A stretch of 64,000 nt of DNA from Talpa occidentalis (GCF_014898055.3 NW_023601104.1:79653106-79717105); one strand, 5' to 3'; shown: positions 1-12,394, counted from the first letter of the stretch. Notes: generated by a model from the letters alone, not told the origin. Translations and numbers: made by a program.

Positions 1-29
1 TAAATTTCAAATTAGATTGTAAGCTCTTC

Positions 30-300
30 ACTTAGAGCATGCTTCTCCCAGAATGAGGAACTGTTCTACCTGGACACTCCCCTGACTGTCTCCCTCTTCT
101 CTCCCTGCCCACCATGGTTAAGGTCTAACAAACTACTTGGAGCTCTCCAGACAACTAGGCCATGCCATTCCTTTGCACATTCTATTCCTTCTTCCTGAAA
201 TGCCATTCCTTGAATTTTCTACCTTGCAGACATATATCTGCAACATTCTTGGTGAAGGCTTTGTCTCCTCCATATATCCAGGACTGTCCTCATCTCTCAG
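30..300 (+). mobile_element. L2 relic, sense
   Basis: CTTTGCACATTCTATTCC, CCTGAAATGCCATTCC and GAAGGCTTTGTCTCC occur in the order typical of the L2 3' region. Confidence 0.6.
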
Positions 301-1529
301 ACTTTGCATCGAGTTGAATGGGTCTGAAGGGCTCGCACCTCCATGAAACGAGGAGCTGTGTCTCCTGACTGAGAAAAGCCTCTTCCTCGCAACCAAGCTT
401 TTCCCGGGGTCCTCTTGGTCAATCTTGGTAGAGCTGGCTCTCTTCACATCTTGACAGGAAGACTGGTGCATTCTGTCAGTGTCAGGAGATCAGTAAACTA
501 GAAAGATATAGATGCACAGAGCACTGGAGAGCCCTCCATTGGCTTCTGCAGAATGCTGTTTAGAAACCAGTGAAAGCAGGGATGGGTGGAGGTAAGGTTC
601 TCCAACAGCAGTTCTCACCCTGAAGCCTGTGTCTGTTGGGGCATCTAGTAAGCATACCAGTTTGGCTGCTGGAACAAAGGTCAGAATTACAATGACTTAA
701 GGGAGAACTGGATAGAAGTTAGTTTCTCCCTCATGTGCTAATTGATCAGCAGTGGCTTGCAGGGCTTGGTGGCAACTCCTCGGTGTTGGAGACCAAGGCT
801 TATGTCAGGCTGCTCCGCCATCCTCAGTGACTTCCACTTTGTGGTTTGTTACGGCCAGTCCACTTTCCGTCAGCACAGCCCCTGTCCAGCTAGTAGCAGG
901 GCAGCCCCTTCCTGGAAGGATGTGTGGGCCTCCTTTGCACCTCTCATCCGTATCACTTAGCCACATGGCAGCGGCCAGCTTCCTGGGAGCCTGGGAGGTC
1001 TGATCTCCACCTGGGCAGCTGCGTGCCCTGATCAAATTCGGGGGTTCTAATAGTAAAGGAAGAAGGGGAGAATGAGTATTTGGGGACAACAGGCAGCTTC
1101 TGCCACAGGCTGACCCTGAAGGATGCCATTCAGATGCCCAGGTCTGCCACAGGATTAATTCACTGGTTGCTAAACACCGACTCTGTGCTACACTCAAAAG
1201 TAAATAACACACAGCTTCTTCCTTGCAGCCTCACCTTTCAGTCTAGAAGGGGCAGACAGATACAGAAACACCTAACTTGGGGTGTTTCAGGTTCCTGGTT
1301 GCCAGGGTGGCTTAGGCTGGGGCATGGGGTGGGAGCGATCAGCAGTGCCTGAAAGATGGCTGAATGTCTGTCAGGTACTGGCGAGTGGCAGATCACCCTC
1401 CCAAAGCCTCCCGACACTGGTGCCTGTGGAGAACTTGGCCAGGGTCTGTTTTCCATGCCTAGGGATTGGGACGTCACCCCGTGGGGGTGGTCTGAGGTGG
1501 GGTTGGGGAGCCATTCCTCCCCCCATTCT

Positions 1530-1720
1530 GTCCCAGCTTGAGCCTCATTCTTGTCTTCTCACTCATTACACTGATTCTCCTGCCGCCCTGTTCCCTGCAC
1601 TTTCCTTGCCTCTGCACCTTCCTTTTGTTTGCTGTCTGCTTGGCTGAACTGCCCTGCCCTCTGTTGTTACAGTCTACATCTTGCTCTTCCTTTAAGGCCC
1701 GGTGGAGGGGTTGGTCACTT
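1530..1720 (+). mobile_element. L2 relic, sense
   Basis: Weak L2 3' region pattern (CTCATTACACTG, CTTGCCTCTGCACCTTCC, TTGCTCTTCCTTTAAGGCCC). Confidence 0.45.
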
Positions 1721-1787
1721 CAGGCTACAGCATCCTCCCCTACCCCCCAGCTCATTACCTCCAGCCCAAGGCCTTGCTATGGGGGTG

Positions 1788-1890
1788 ATACTGTTCCAAT
1801 TTCATAAATAGGGAAATTGATGCTTCGAGAGGGTAACATTGCCCCCATTCCACAGCACGAAAGAGGTAGCAGAGGTCCTGGTCCTCCTCC
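1788..1890 (-). mobile_element. MIR relic, antisense
   Basis: CAATTTCATAAATAGGGAAA, then TTGATGCTTCGAGAGGGTAAC, is the reversed MIR core/tail pattern. Confidence 0.5.
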
Positions 1891-4311
1891 GTCCTGGGAA
1901 TTCTTCCCAGGTCAGAGGTGACTGCAGTCCGGAGGTGAGCTGGAGGGTGAGGAATAATGGGGGAAAATGCACAGTAGTGGAAGAGGAGACACCTTTGCTC
2001 GCTGTACAAAGGGGCTTTCTGAGAATTGTTCCCCAAAACATTGAGGCTAAATCATAGAATCAAAGTCAGAGGGACAAACTGAGATTTGAATTGAAGACTG
2101 AATCCTGTTGTATTTTTTCTGAATTAATTTTTTGACTTAAAGTCTATAGAAAAGAAATTCAATATATACTGATATTCTTAAAACTCAAAAATAACTACTT
2201 TAATATCATGATATATACTTCCAGTTTTAAAAGAAAAGCTACTTTGCCCCCTAAAATGTGCTACAAAATGATTCTGTTCAATATAAATAATGCAAATTTA
2301 CAAAGATAGAAACTTAAAAATTATCCAAAGCCCTATCATTCAGAAGGTCCTCTCATTTGCTCTAGTGGTGATTGCTTAGACCTCCTTCCTAGGGACATAG
2401 ATGCAACGGTAAAGAGACATACCTTTGTGAGGAGAGGTCCCCACCCCATCTGATGGCCACTGTACTCGGGAGACTGAATGTGGGAGAAGAATCTAAAAGA
2501 TCTCTATAAATTTAAAAATATGCATTACTTGTTAGTGAAAGTATGTGACTATAGTTAATTTCACCTGTTTCTTTTTTCTTTTTTTTTTTTTTTATGTAGC
2601 CACTAAAATTTTTAAAATAATGCGGCTTGCATGTGTTTCTGTTGGGCAGCATTGCTCTCTGTAACAAATAAAGCACTAAGTATTAATGGAAAAGAAAGGA
2701 ACCGAAGTGAATCTAAAGGAATCGGGGAGCTCCACTGATAAAGGCTTCACCATAGGACATCATTCCCTAAAAGTTTTATAAAGATTGGTGTCTTTCTTCC
2801 TGCATAGTGTTTAGAAAGAGGGGAACAAGTCCCTTGGGAGCTCCTCCCCATTTCTGATATATTGTTACCATGTTGCCTCTTGTTCTCCTCCTGTGCTTCT
2901 TCTAGGCAGTTAGTTTCCTCACTAGGTGCTCTGCCACTGACTGCCTGCCCTCCGGTGTCCTGTACGCTGAGGCCTGGATTGCCTTCTCAAAGCTCTGTCT
3001 CTGCAGGACTCTGCTTTTGCTCCTCTGTACCTGCCCATGTTTTGGCTGGCCCAGCCCCGGGCCTGCACCTGTGCCCTCTGTGGACATGACGTCATCGTCT
3101 TCGGGTGGTGGGTGCGCTGTGTCCTGTCTGTCCTCAGCTTGTGGGTGGTTCGCTTTTTCTTCATGGACATCTAAAGAACTCCTGACTTCAGTAACTTCAT
3201 CCGTTCCTGTTTTTGTGTTGCTTGGCTCCTCCTGGACCCCAGGTCATACCTCTAAAAGATTATTTTAGGCTTCCCAGCACTCAGGCAGAGGCACTGCCGG
3301 GAACCATAGATGTGGATCCGTCACTGACCACAGGGCTTGGAAAGGCTCTTGGCTTTGATGGACCACACCTGGCACCCCAGTGCGTCCTGGAGGTGAAATT
3401 TTCAGTTAATTTTAGACTGTACACATCATGGACAGATCTGTTCTCCTTTCTGGGGCCAGAATGTTAAAGATAGAGCTGAGTCTGTTTTGGTCACTAACCC
3501 CAGTTGAGGTCCTTCCTGCCACCCTACTCCCCCTTGCACTTCAGTGGTAACCCCTGTCATGGAAGGGCAGTTCATCCTTCCAGACCTTTTAATTGCTTAT
3601 ATTCTCACCCGGTTGGACTCTGTCCCACCACGGAAAACTAGATGGCACTCAGGCTGCTGTGGGAATTGTTCTGGGTTGATTCAGTCTGCATGTGTGAATT
3701 CCAAAGAGCTGCTTCTGGAGTGAGCTTTTACTTTAAGTAGCCAATGAGGAGCTTACCATAGTTCTTAAGTAGCTTCTCTTAGGGGTCACACCTTCTCAGA
3801 CCTTCCCAGACACTGTGTCTGTGCAGTGTGGCTTTTAGGCAGAAGCAGGCGGCTTGCTTTCAGGTCATCTTGTTGTGGAGACACCCCACCAGCTTGGGGT
3901 CATGTCCAAGGCGCGCCTCATGGGGAGCTTGGACACCATCAGGCATTGCCCTCAAGGGCATAGTGTTGGGTTTTGTTTGTGCTTTGCAAAGATCCTACCG
4001 AACAGCTTGACAACTTTGTTTTTTCTACCAAACATGAACTCTCTCTGTGTAAGTACGCGTGCATCTTTCTAGAGTCAGGAGCTGCAGCAGAGGATGTTGG
4101 GGCCGATCCATCACCTGTTTAGGTACTTGTTTTAGAGTGGAGAGAAGTCATTGTCAGGTGGTGCCTGTTTGGGCTCCACGTCAGATGATGAGCTTCAGGT
4201 GCCTTGCTAGGGATGTGGAAACCCAGGGGGTGTTAGGCCGGAGGTTTTTAGTGGTTTGCAGCACAGAGACCAGTGCGCCCTCCCATTTAGAGTCTCACTT
4301 TGTCTTTGTAG

Positions 4312-4466
4312 ATGACATGGCAGAGCTCCTCCTTGGGGAGTCGAAGCTGGAGCAGCACCTGAAGGAACACCCGCTGCGGCAGGGGGCCAGTCCCCGAGGC
4401 CCCAGGCCCCAGCTCACGGAGGTCCGCAAGCATCTGACGGCTGCCCTGGACCGAGGGAACCTCAAG
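4312..4466 (+). CDS. TTC7B: TTC7B coding exon 2 (internal exon)
   Basis: Internal coding exon of 155 nt: 2 nt finishing a split Asp codon, then 51 codons, running from DMAELLLGESKLEQ to LTAALDRGNLK. The acceptor is a pyrimidine-rich stretch ending TTTGTAG at 4311. The donor is AAG|GTACCG, which is weak at +4 and +5. The upstream intron is phase 1 and the downstream intron phase 0. TTC7B scaffolds the plasma-membrane PI4KA complex with FAM126 and EFR3, which makes PI4P (family knowledge). This segment lies in the N-terminal alpha-helical part, roughly residues 41-92 if the first exon encodes about 40 residues, as I recall for human. The peptide is very close to mammalian TTC7B from memory and clearly different from the paralogue TTC7A. 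The frame is open well upstream of the acceptor, so the boundary rests on the splice signal and family match. Confidence 0.95.
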
Positions 4467-5349
4467 GTACCGTGGGCCTCAGGGACAAGAGGGACAGCGG
4501 GCAGTGTGCGGTTGGGAAGCACATGCAGGCACGACCTGGACTGTGCTCAGAGGCTGTCTGCTCTGCGTCGTGTCTGGTCTCCTCAGAAGCAGGCCTGCTC
4601 CCTGCTGGTGACCTGTCGGCCTCTGAGCTGGCCTACCCCTTCATGGGAACTGCTGGTGCTGCAGAGAGTCTGGTGAGAACCTCTAATGACACGTTATCCT
4701 GAAAAATGGCACTAATCTCCCCCAGGTGCTTGGAATAAAGCTGTCATGTGTGCCTGGAGCTCTACCTGACACTTTGCCCCACTCTGAAAAAAGAGAAAAG
4801 TTGGCCAGGAGTGCCACCTGTGGCATGATTTCTTGCCTAAAACTACCAGCTCGTGATGGTCCCAGGCCTGTGCCAGGCTGCTGTGGCCCAGAGCTGGGTG
4901 GGCTTCCTGCTGGTGATGGCAGGCCTGCCCCTGTGGTCTGCCTGGGGGTGACCCTGAAGCTCCCCACTGTCTATAGGGGGCGTGACCTTGATCCTACCAC
5001 CAGGAGACCTGGAATGCTGCCCTTCTGTTCACCAGCCCTGTTTTCCAGTCTCTGTTTATGTTCAGCTTCCCTCTCACATGTCTTTTCATTCTTGCTTCTT
5101 TTGAATCTCTTTCATCTCGCCTTCACCGCCCCACCCTCCCCCTCAGCTGACTTCCTCCCTGAGTCTGGCTCTTCCTGCTTTCCTGAGGTCACTGTTCAGA
5201 CAGCTGACTGCAGCCCAGCCCATTGACCAGCTTCTTCGTGGTCCTTTTTTATTCCAGAATGTGTTTTCTACCTTGGATGGGTAGACCTGGTGAACAACTG
5301 AAGTTCCAACTTTATTTCCTTCCTTTCCTTCCATCCCTCCTCTTCCCCA

Positions 5350-6520
5350 CCCCCCATTTTCCTAATCAAGGGAACATATATGTCATATAATGTTTACCCC
5401 TTGGCCATTTCAAAGTGTACAGCTTAGTGGCTTAATTGACATTGTGCGACCATCACCGCCATCCATCTCCTTAACTCTTTGTATCTTGCAGATCTGAAAT
5501 TCTGCCCCACTAACCACTACTCCTCATTGTCCCTGCCCTCTCCCTGCCCCCAGCCTCTGGAACCCACCTTTTTTTCTGTCTCTATGACTTGACTACTCCA
5601 AGTACCTCATATAAGTGGCATCATATAGTATTTGTCTTTTATGACTGGCTTTTAGCAGACTGTCCTTAAGGTTCATCCATTTTGTAGCATATTTCAGAAT
5701 TTCCTTCCTTTTTTAAGATTGAATAGTTTTCTAGTGTGTGTACCTACCATATTTTCTGTGTCCAGTCACCTGTTCATGGTTGCTTACATTGTGTCTACCT
5801 TTTAGCTCTTGTGGATAATCCAGCTAGGAATGTGTTAAATAAATATCTCTTCGAGGTCCTGTTTTTAGTTCTGTGGGTATAGATCCAGATGTGGAATTGT
5901 TGGATCACATAGTAATTTTATGTTTAATATTTTGAGGAATCATCATACTGTTTTCCTTAGCAGCTGCACTATTTTACTTTTTTATTTGCATAGAAGAACT
6001 GGGGTGCAGGCCAAAGGTGTGAGGTGGGGAATGGGGAGGGAGGTGAGAAGCTTCACCAGAGACAGAGTAGGGAGCAGAACAGGCAGATCTACTGAAATAC
6101 ACAGTGGGCGAGACAGGAGAGGTCTGCTGCGCCATGTGGGTAGCTCCCTGGCCTGGGATCAAACTCAGGCCCTAGAGGTGAGAGCACTGAGACTTAACCC
6201 CCTAGGCTACCTGGGAAGCCTTATTTTACTCTTTTACCAACAGCGCACAAGGGTTTAGATTTTTTTACATTCTTGCTAGTGTTTACTATTTTATTTTCTG
6301 TTTTTTTTTTTTCCTTTTAAATAATAACCATCCTAGTAGTTCTGAGGTTGTGTCTCATTGTGGTTTCGATTTGCATTTCCCTAATGATTAGTGATGTTGA
6401 GCACCTCTTCACGTGCCTGCTGTCGTTTATATAACTTCTTTGGAAGTGTCTACTCAAGCCATTTGTCCCTGTTTTTAATGGGTCTGTTTTCTTGTTGTTT
6501 CTGTTGAGCTAGAACTCTGT
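5350..6520 (-). mobile_element. Old LINE-1 3' end, antisense
   Basis: Recognisable mammalian L1 3' UTR and ORF2 end in reverse: AAAGTGTACAGCTTAGTGG, the CCATCACCGCCATCCATC block, GGCATCATATAGTATTTGTC and TCTCATTGTGGTTTCGATTTG. It is diverged and full of stops. It is split by the SINE at 5979-6221. Confidence 0.8.
5979..6221 (-). mobile_element. tRNA-derived SINE (older subfamily), antisense
   Basis: The reverse strand reads the SINE head (GGCTTCCCAGGTAGCC...), the central AGCAGACCTCTCCTGTC segment and a tail toward the left. It is flanked by the 9-bp direct repeat TATTTTACT (5970-5978 and 6222-6230). It is inserted in an antisense old L1. The A and B boxes are degraded. Confidence 0.85.
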
Positions 6521-7449
6521 CCTTTTAACTGTGGTGATTTCGCTTTCATTTTGTTTTCTCTTAGTCTCAGAATCCTCTGGGGCAACTTCTTTCGTCTCTA
6601 TTCTCACTCTTTTCTGTCTCCTGCTGCATCACCCTCAGAGAAGGCATGCTTTCTTTGGTTTTACCTTTTGTATCTGTATTAGAAGTTCATGTCTATTCCT
6701 AAATTTCTGTGTGACCCCAAGGAGATCACTCCCTCATACGGGGCCTTGTTTATGCAGGTTTGAATGGGGTGGGCTTTTGGCAGAGTGAGCACAGCCCCTC
6801 CCAGCCACAAACCTGTGGGCCTTCATTCTGCAGTGTCCTCCTCTGTGCCACCTGGTCACTGCATTTGCCTGGTCAGTTGAAGGCTTGGGCCCACCTTTCA
6901 GTCAGGCAGAGTTCATGTGTTCTACAGGCTTCTGACAGGAAATCCCGACAGAGCATCTCCTTCAAATGGTCTCTGTGTGTCCGTCCTCACTGGACGCAGC
7001 TCAGAGCCCCAGAGGCCACTCCAGAGTATCACTGTAACCAGGTCGCCCACGCTCTCAATAGCTCAGCGCCTCGTGCAGGGCTTTAAAGTCAAGTGTCATC
7101 GCTTTCCCTGCCGTGCTTTTCTTCAAAGTTGGGAACCGTTGTCACAAGTGGTGGTTCTGGTGCCACTGATGGGTTGATTGGTGGGCAAGAGTTGGGGGAC
7201 TGAAGATGGAGGGGCCACAGCTGACAGCCGGTCACGCCCCAGTGTTCCTCAGGCAATGACGGTCTGAGGGGGTGTGGGGGGGAAAGAGGCTGGGGAAGCC
7301 GGCGTCCAGGCCTGGTGCCCGGCTAGTTTCTTTCTTGCTTCTAACCACCCCACCCCCCTCTGGAAAATGTGACCTGTTATTTTATCAGGTGCAGATAGTT
7401 TTTGCTCTTTATCTTCTATACCCAATGTGGGTAAGATCATTGAGTTTAA

Positions 7450-7595
7450 GTTAGAGTTTATGAGTTTTGGTATTATAAGGTCTGGGTTTATAAGCTGTGT
7501 GATTTGGGGAAGTTACTTTACCTCTCCGAGTTTCAGGTTTCTCATCTGCAAGCATACATAGCTCAGGGTTGCCTTGAAGTTCAGCTGTAGAGCTT
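7450..7595 (+). mobile_element. MIR relic, sense
   Basis: GCTGTGTGATTTGGGGAAGTT, ACTTTACCTCTCCGAGTTTC and TTTCTCATCTGCAAG match the MIR core order. Confidence 0.7.
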
Positions 7596-8164
7596 ACTGC
7601 ACCCCTGCACATGGTTAGAGACATGTCATCTGTTGCTAATTTTTGTGCTACCTATAGAATTTTTCTCCTATTTGCATAGTTTAGTTTCCTGTACCTTGTA
7701 GAGACTGTTAGAACGTTGAATAGCTTTGGCACGGTGTGTTGCCCCACGCTTGCTGGCCAAGGTGAAAAATACCCTCTTTTCTTTACCTCACATGGGCATG
7801 TCTCCCCTGGGCATTGGCTGGAGCCTTGTACAGACACAAATGCCTACCCAGTGCATGGGAATTGAGGCCTGAGGTCCCAGGGCAGGGCAGCTACCATGGT
7901 CGGAACAGCCGGGAGTCCAGATGCCTGCCTGACTTTCGTTAAAAGAGGTGTCTCGTTGTGGGCGGGCAGCGCGGGCACCCTGCTAGAGCCGTTCTCCCAC
8001 CACCTGTGGCCCAGTGGCCTTGGCCAAGCTCTTTCTCCCTACACAGGAGGCCCCAGGTTGGACTCGCCGAGCCATTCTCTCCTAATGTCCTTGCTGGGCT
8101 TCCACACTTGTCATTTTCTTCAAACTCCTGTAGATTCTCCACCTGGCCCTTTAGTTTACTTAAT

Positions 8165-8360
8165 TGGTATTTTTTTTCAATTTTAATTAAATATTTCTCT
8201 TGTATATGTCACATAGAATTTACCGTTGTGACCATGATTAAGTGCACTGTGCAGTGGCATTAAGTGCATTGTGCGACCTCATCCAGTTCTCGAGCCTCTT
8301 CATCGTTCTAAAGGGACACTCTGTCCCTTAAAAACACTGGCTCCCTTCCTGCTCCCCCTT
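8165..8360 (-). mobile_element. Old LINE-1 3' UTR fragment, antisense
   Basis: Contains a variant of the L1 motif for antisense 3' ends (CACATAGAATTTACC, then AAGTGCACTGTGCAGTGGC and TTGTGCGACCTCATCCAG). A short internal duplication of AAGTGCA-TGTGC is seen. Confidence 0.7.
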
Positions 8361-9317
8361 TAGTTTTTAAGCCAGTGGTTCCTGGTGCTGGAGGTGCCCA
8401 GAGAAGACACCACAGAATCTCACAGGAAGCCTTTCAGAGCACTCAGCCCTGCCGTCTGGCCTTCTCCACTTCTCCCGCTGGGCGGGTGCCTTCCCCCTTC
8501 CCCATATATCTTTTCCCACTTTGATTTCTCTCTTCGCAAATACCGTTCTCATTTCTTGCACTGATGCCTCTCTCTTGGGCCATTCATCACCCTGTCTTGC
8601 TCCCTTCAATCCTCTTTACCCATTTCATTGTCCTCTCCAGGGCTGCTTGTTGCCCTTCTTCCTTTCAAGAAATGTCTGGAAACCCTCGGCGGGGTGATGC
8701 AGCTGCTTGGTCATGCTCTCGCTGGTCACCTGTGTGTGGCTTCCCCGTCACAGCAGGAGGTTAGAGGAGTGCTGCTTCATTTGTGGCCTGTCTGTAAGCA
8801 GCAAAGTTGAGCCTTGTATGGCTGGGGTTCCAAGGAGAAGGCTAGGGGTGGGGGAAGGAGGATCAATCCTTTTCCTTATATAGAAGCTGAGTTGTCTTTC
8901 TCCGGACATGGGATGGGAAACAGAAGGGTAAAGGGTAGAGGATGAGCTGGTGGGTGTGGACTGGGGAAGCCACCGTCTCCTGACTGGAGAGACGGGAGAG
9001 TGCACCAGGGGGCTGTTAGAACCTTCAGAAAGGGCAAGGGATATGTGTGTTGCGGGCAGGGGGTTGTCAAATAACCCGATCATGTTGGAAAGGCTTAGGT
9101 AGAAAAGTTTGCCCCTGGGAAGAAAGCAAGTCCCAATTTTTGTACCAATTCAGAAAGCCTCTTCCTACACCGCCAGGCTATGGCAGAAACCCCCAGCAGG
9201 AGGTCTCTGCAAGCTTCCTTTTGTGAGACAGGTGCTTGTGTGTTTTGTTCATAAAGCATTCCTGCTGTTCTCACCCCACCCAGCCCTGGGCTTGAGGGGA
9301 ACCTCACGGGTTTTGTT

Positions 9318-9560
9318 TTGCAAGTATTTATTGAAGTATAACTCACATATCATATAACCCACATGATACCTAAATCCGATGTACATGTCACTGGTTTTTA
9401 GTGGAGTCACAGAGTTGTGCAACCATTGCTTCAATTTTAAACCATTTTCATCACCTCAGAGAGACCCCTTTAGACCCTCCCCTTCCGCCTATATTCCCAG
9501 AAAATAGTAATTGAAGTGCTGCCTCTATGGATTTGACCTTTCTGGCCATTTCATTGCAAG
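9318..9560 (-). mobile_element. Old LINE-1 3' UTR fragment, antisense
   Basis: Shows TATTGAAGTATAACTCACAT, then AGTCACAGAGTTGTGCAACC, CATCACCTCAGAGAGACCCC and CTATGGATTTGACCTTTCTG, the standard order for an antisense L1 3' end. It ends about 300 bp before exon 3. Confidence 0.75.
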
Positions 9561-9860
9561 GGAAGCGTGCAGAATGTGCCTTTCCAGCCAGCACGCTGCT
9601 GCTGAGGTTCACCATGTGGTAGCAGGCCTGGGCCCGCCTCCCCTGGGATGGCAGAGTAATGTCCTGCACTGTGGCTGCACCACACTCAGCTCCTCTCCTC
9701 CTCACAGTGGCCACTTGGGCTGTTTCACTCGCAGACTGTTGTGGACAGAGCCAAGCGCGTGCCTGCGCCTGTGTTTGTGGAGAGTGGCAGGGCTGGGTCC
9801 CGAGTGGGCAGCACATGTAATATCACAGGAAAATGTTTTTTTCTCTCCTTTTTCTTCTAG

Positions 9861-10029
9861 TCAGAATTCCTACAAGAGTCCAGTCTGATCATGGCCAAAT
9901 TGAATTATGTGGAAGGAGATTATAAAGAAGCTCTCAACATTTATGCCCGGGTGGGCCTCGATGACTTGCCGCTGACAGCCGTCCCTCCTTACAGGTTGCG
10001 GATGATTGCGGAAGCCTTCGCTACCAAAG
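9861..10029 (+). CDS. TTC7B: TTC7B coding exon 3 (internal exon)
   Basis: Internal coding exon of 169 nt: 56 codons plus 1 nt, from SEFLQESSLIMAKL to AEAFATK, and the first base of a Gly codon. It follows a long pyrimidine tract ending TTCTTCTAG and ends at AAG|GTGAGG, a good donor. The upstream intron is phase 0 and the downstream intron phase 1, matching its neighbours. The core KLNYVEGDYKEALNIYARVG is a tetratricopeptide-type helical pair with small and aromatic residues in TPR-like spacing. It distinguishes TTC7B from TTC7A, whose equivalent segment I recall as differing at several positions. The role is structural, in the helical solenoid that holds PI4KA and FAM126 together at the plasma membrane. 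There are no stops or frameshifts. Confidence 0.96.
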
Positions 10030-10284
10030 GTGAGGCCTGCGCCCTGTCCTGGAGGTACCCCCACAGAGTCATGTCATTCAGAGCCAGCACGCTGGCTCTC
10101 TCCCGGGCCTGTGCCCTTGGCCACACCAGTTCTTAAACTGTCGCTGAAGGAAATGAAAGAAAAACATTTCAGTAAAGATTTCTGATAATTAATATGCAAC
10201 TTACGCAAGGACTTCTCTTGGTAATTAAATAGAGTGTGTACTCACTTAACATCACACTAGTTTCTTAGAAACTGAAACTTTAAA

Positions 10285-11190
10285 AGCAATTTTATGTATT
10301 TTTTAAAAATTGTATTTTTTAATTGAGGTAATGGTTGACAACACTGTATGTGATTTAGGGGTGTAGGTTCATACCTCCTCCAAATATGGCATCATACCAC
10401 ACCTACCAGCAAGCACCACTGGGCCCTTCTCTTTGATCCCCACCCTCAGCTTCCCTCTCTGGCAGCCTCCATTCTGCAGTCATTTTCTAGGGCTTGTTTC
10501 TGTCTAGCTTTATCTGTCCCTTGGTTTTGTTTGTTTATATTCCACACATGAGTAAAATCACCTGGTATTTCTCCTGATTTATTTCACTTGGCGTATCCCC
10601 TCCGGTTCCACCCATGATGTCACAGATGGTAAGATTTCATTTTTTGATCACTGAGTAGTATTCCTCTGCATGTAGAGACCTCATCTTCTTAATCCACTCA
10701 TCTCTCCTTGGGCACACAGGTTGTTTCTTGTTCCTATAACTTGGCTTCTGTAAATAGGGCTGCAGTGGACATAGGAATGCATATATCCCTTCAAATTAGT
10801 GTTTTTATATTCTTGGATAATGCTGAGAAGTGAATTTAAACAGATATATTTTTAATATTTTGAGAAACATCCACATTGTTTCCCACAGGGGTGGCCCCAT
10901 CTACACTCCCATCAGCAGTGGAAGGGGGTTCTTTCTCCTCCACACGCTGGCCAGCGCCTTTTGTTTCTGGTTCTTTTCATGTGGGCCTTTCTCACAGATA
11001 TGAGGTGGTGTCTCATTGTGGTTTTGATTTGCATTTTCCTGATGATCAATGATGAGGATTTTTCATGTGACTGTTGGCCATCTGTGTGTCTTCTTTGGAG
11101 AAGTATCTGTTTAGTTCTTCTGCCCATTTTTTGATTGGGTTATTTGTTTTTCTGTTGCATTGTATGAGTTTTTGTAGATGCTGGAAGAAA
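10285..11190 (-). mobile_element. Old LINE-1 fragment, antisense
   Basis: Antisense L1 3' UTR to ORF2 end: TAATTGAGGTAATGG, TTATATTCCACACATGAGTA, GAGTAGTATTCCTCTGCATG, CACTCCCATCAGCAGTGG, TCTCATTGTGGTTTTGATTT. Less diverged than the neighbouring old L1s but with a broken frame. Confidence 0.8.
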
Positions 11191-11574
11191 CTATGCCTGT
11201 AAACCAATGACACATAATAAAAGTAGGTCCTTGAAGAAGGTCCTTGTGTTCAGTGTCAGCTAGGATTGTGTTTTTCCATTACAGTGAAGCAACTTTGAAT
11301 GAAGTGACTGCTGTATCAGGAAGCCTGCAGCACAGGGACCTTATCAGATGCTCCGTCATCCCCTTGGCTGACATTTTATTCACTCATGTGGGTTAGTTGA
11401 GGCTGCTGCTGCCTATGATGGTCAAGGTAATAGTCACTCATTAGCATTTGACTCTGCTCTGGGCTTGTGGGAAGAGGGTCTGTGCCACCCCAGCTGCTCG
11501 CAGGAGTTGGTGACCAAATGTAAGCGAGTACAATTCAAGGAAGGAAAAATGACAAAGAAGTAGGCCGCGCACAG

Positions 11575-11715
11575 TATTTGACATTTCCACACCGCCATCT
11601 CCTCATCTGTAGAATGGGTATAATCACACTCACTTGTAGAGTTATGAGGGGCAAGTAAAGTAATGTACATGAAGCACTTAACAGCACCAGGCATGTGCTG
11701 AATGCTTACCTAATG
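11575..11715 (+). mobile_element. MIR relic, sense
   Basis: CTCCTCATCTGTAGAATGGG, GAAGCACTTAACAGCACC and GGCATGTGCTGAATGC: the 3' half of MIR. Confidence 0.65.
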
Positions 11716-11744
11716 GTATTTTATAATGTCAGCCCTGGGCTAAT

Positions 11745-11850
11745 GGTAAAAGCCAGCCACAGGAAACAGTGGTAGAAGAGGTCACTGCAGGCCAGCAGGT
11801 TCAGGAAGGCTTCCTGGAGGAAGAGGGACACTTCAAATTGGATTTTTAGA
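11745..11850 (-). mobile_element. L2 relic, antisense
   Basis: TCAGGAAGGCTTCCTGGAGG and the following GAGGGACACTTCAAATTGG match the reversed L2 3' region. Confidence 0.5.
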
Positions 11851-12394
11851 GGCAATAATATGGTAAGAAGAAAGGGACCATGTGAATAGTTCCTCCCCTT
11901 CTTGACACCCACAGCCCAAAGCATGCCCTGTGGCTGACTGTGGCTGGCATAGAGACCAGATCTGGCTGGCATAGAGACAAGCTGGCTGGACCCTGCAGAA
12001 TGGCAGTGACTGGCCACTTGCTTGTTGCCTACTGTCTAACTCAGTTGTCCTACTCAGCCCAGGACATACCCAGAGCACTGTGAGAGGGGAAAGCATGTTC
12101 ACCCAGCTCTCTCAGGAGCCTGCGTACTACCATGTTCCTCTGATTAATCTTCTGAACACCTTGGTGGGCTGAGAAAGATGCTTGTCTCAACAGCACCTGG
12201 ATGGATTATGGGCACAGGCTTTTGAGGCTGCCTCAAGGGGTCCTGGTCTGTGCCTCAAGCTCATTGGCCTGTCTTCTGTGAAGCCCCCCTGGATACAGTT
12301 GTAGCATAGTAGACTAGAACTATGTGAAATGGGTGTTAGAATTAGTTGTGCCATAATCAACCTGCCAGTCTGTGAGTTTCTCCAACATAAGAAT

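Larger units (their letters stand above)
1..4311 (+). other. TTC7B: TTC7B intron 1, 3' portion
   Basis: Non-coding. L2 relics lie at the left end and near 1.5-1.7 kb, with a MIR relic at about 1.8 kb. From about 1890 to 4311 I see no recognisable repeat except a short A/T-rich patch with a run of about 16 T near 2578-2594. Short open frames here have no family resemblance. The first coding exon is not in the window. Confidence 0.85.
4467..9860 (+). other. TTC7B: TTC7B intron 2
   Basis: Complete 5.4-kb phase-0 intron. It holds antisense old L1 pieces (5350-6520, 8165-8360, 9318-9560), one SINE and a MIR. The stretches 4467-5350, 6520-7450, 7600-8165, 8360-9318 and 9560-9860 look like ordinary unique intronic sequence to me. 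Confidence 0.85.

Noticed and set aside
4059..4676. 205-codon open frame as a stand-alone gene
   Set aside because: Only the middle part (exon 2) matches TTC7B. The flanks are intron reading through the splice sites.
9861..10029. Assignment to the paralogue TTC7A
   Set aside because: Residues such as KLNYVEGDYKEAL and PLTAVPPYRLR fit TTC7B. From memory TTC7A differs at many of these positions.
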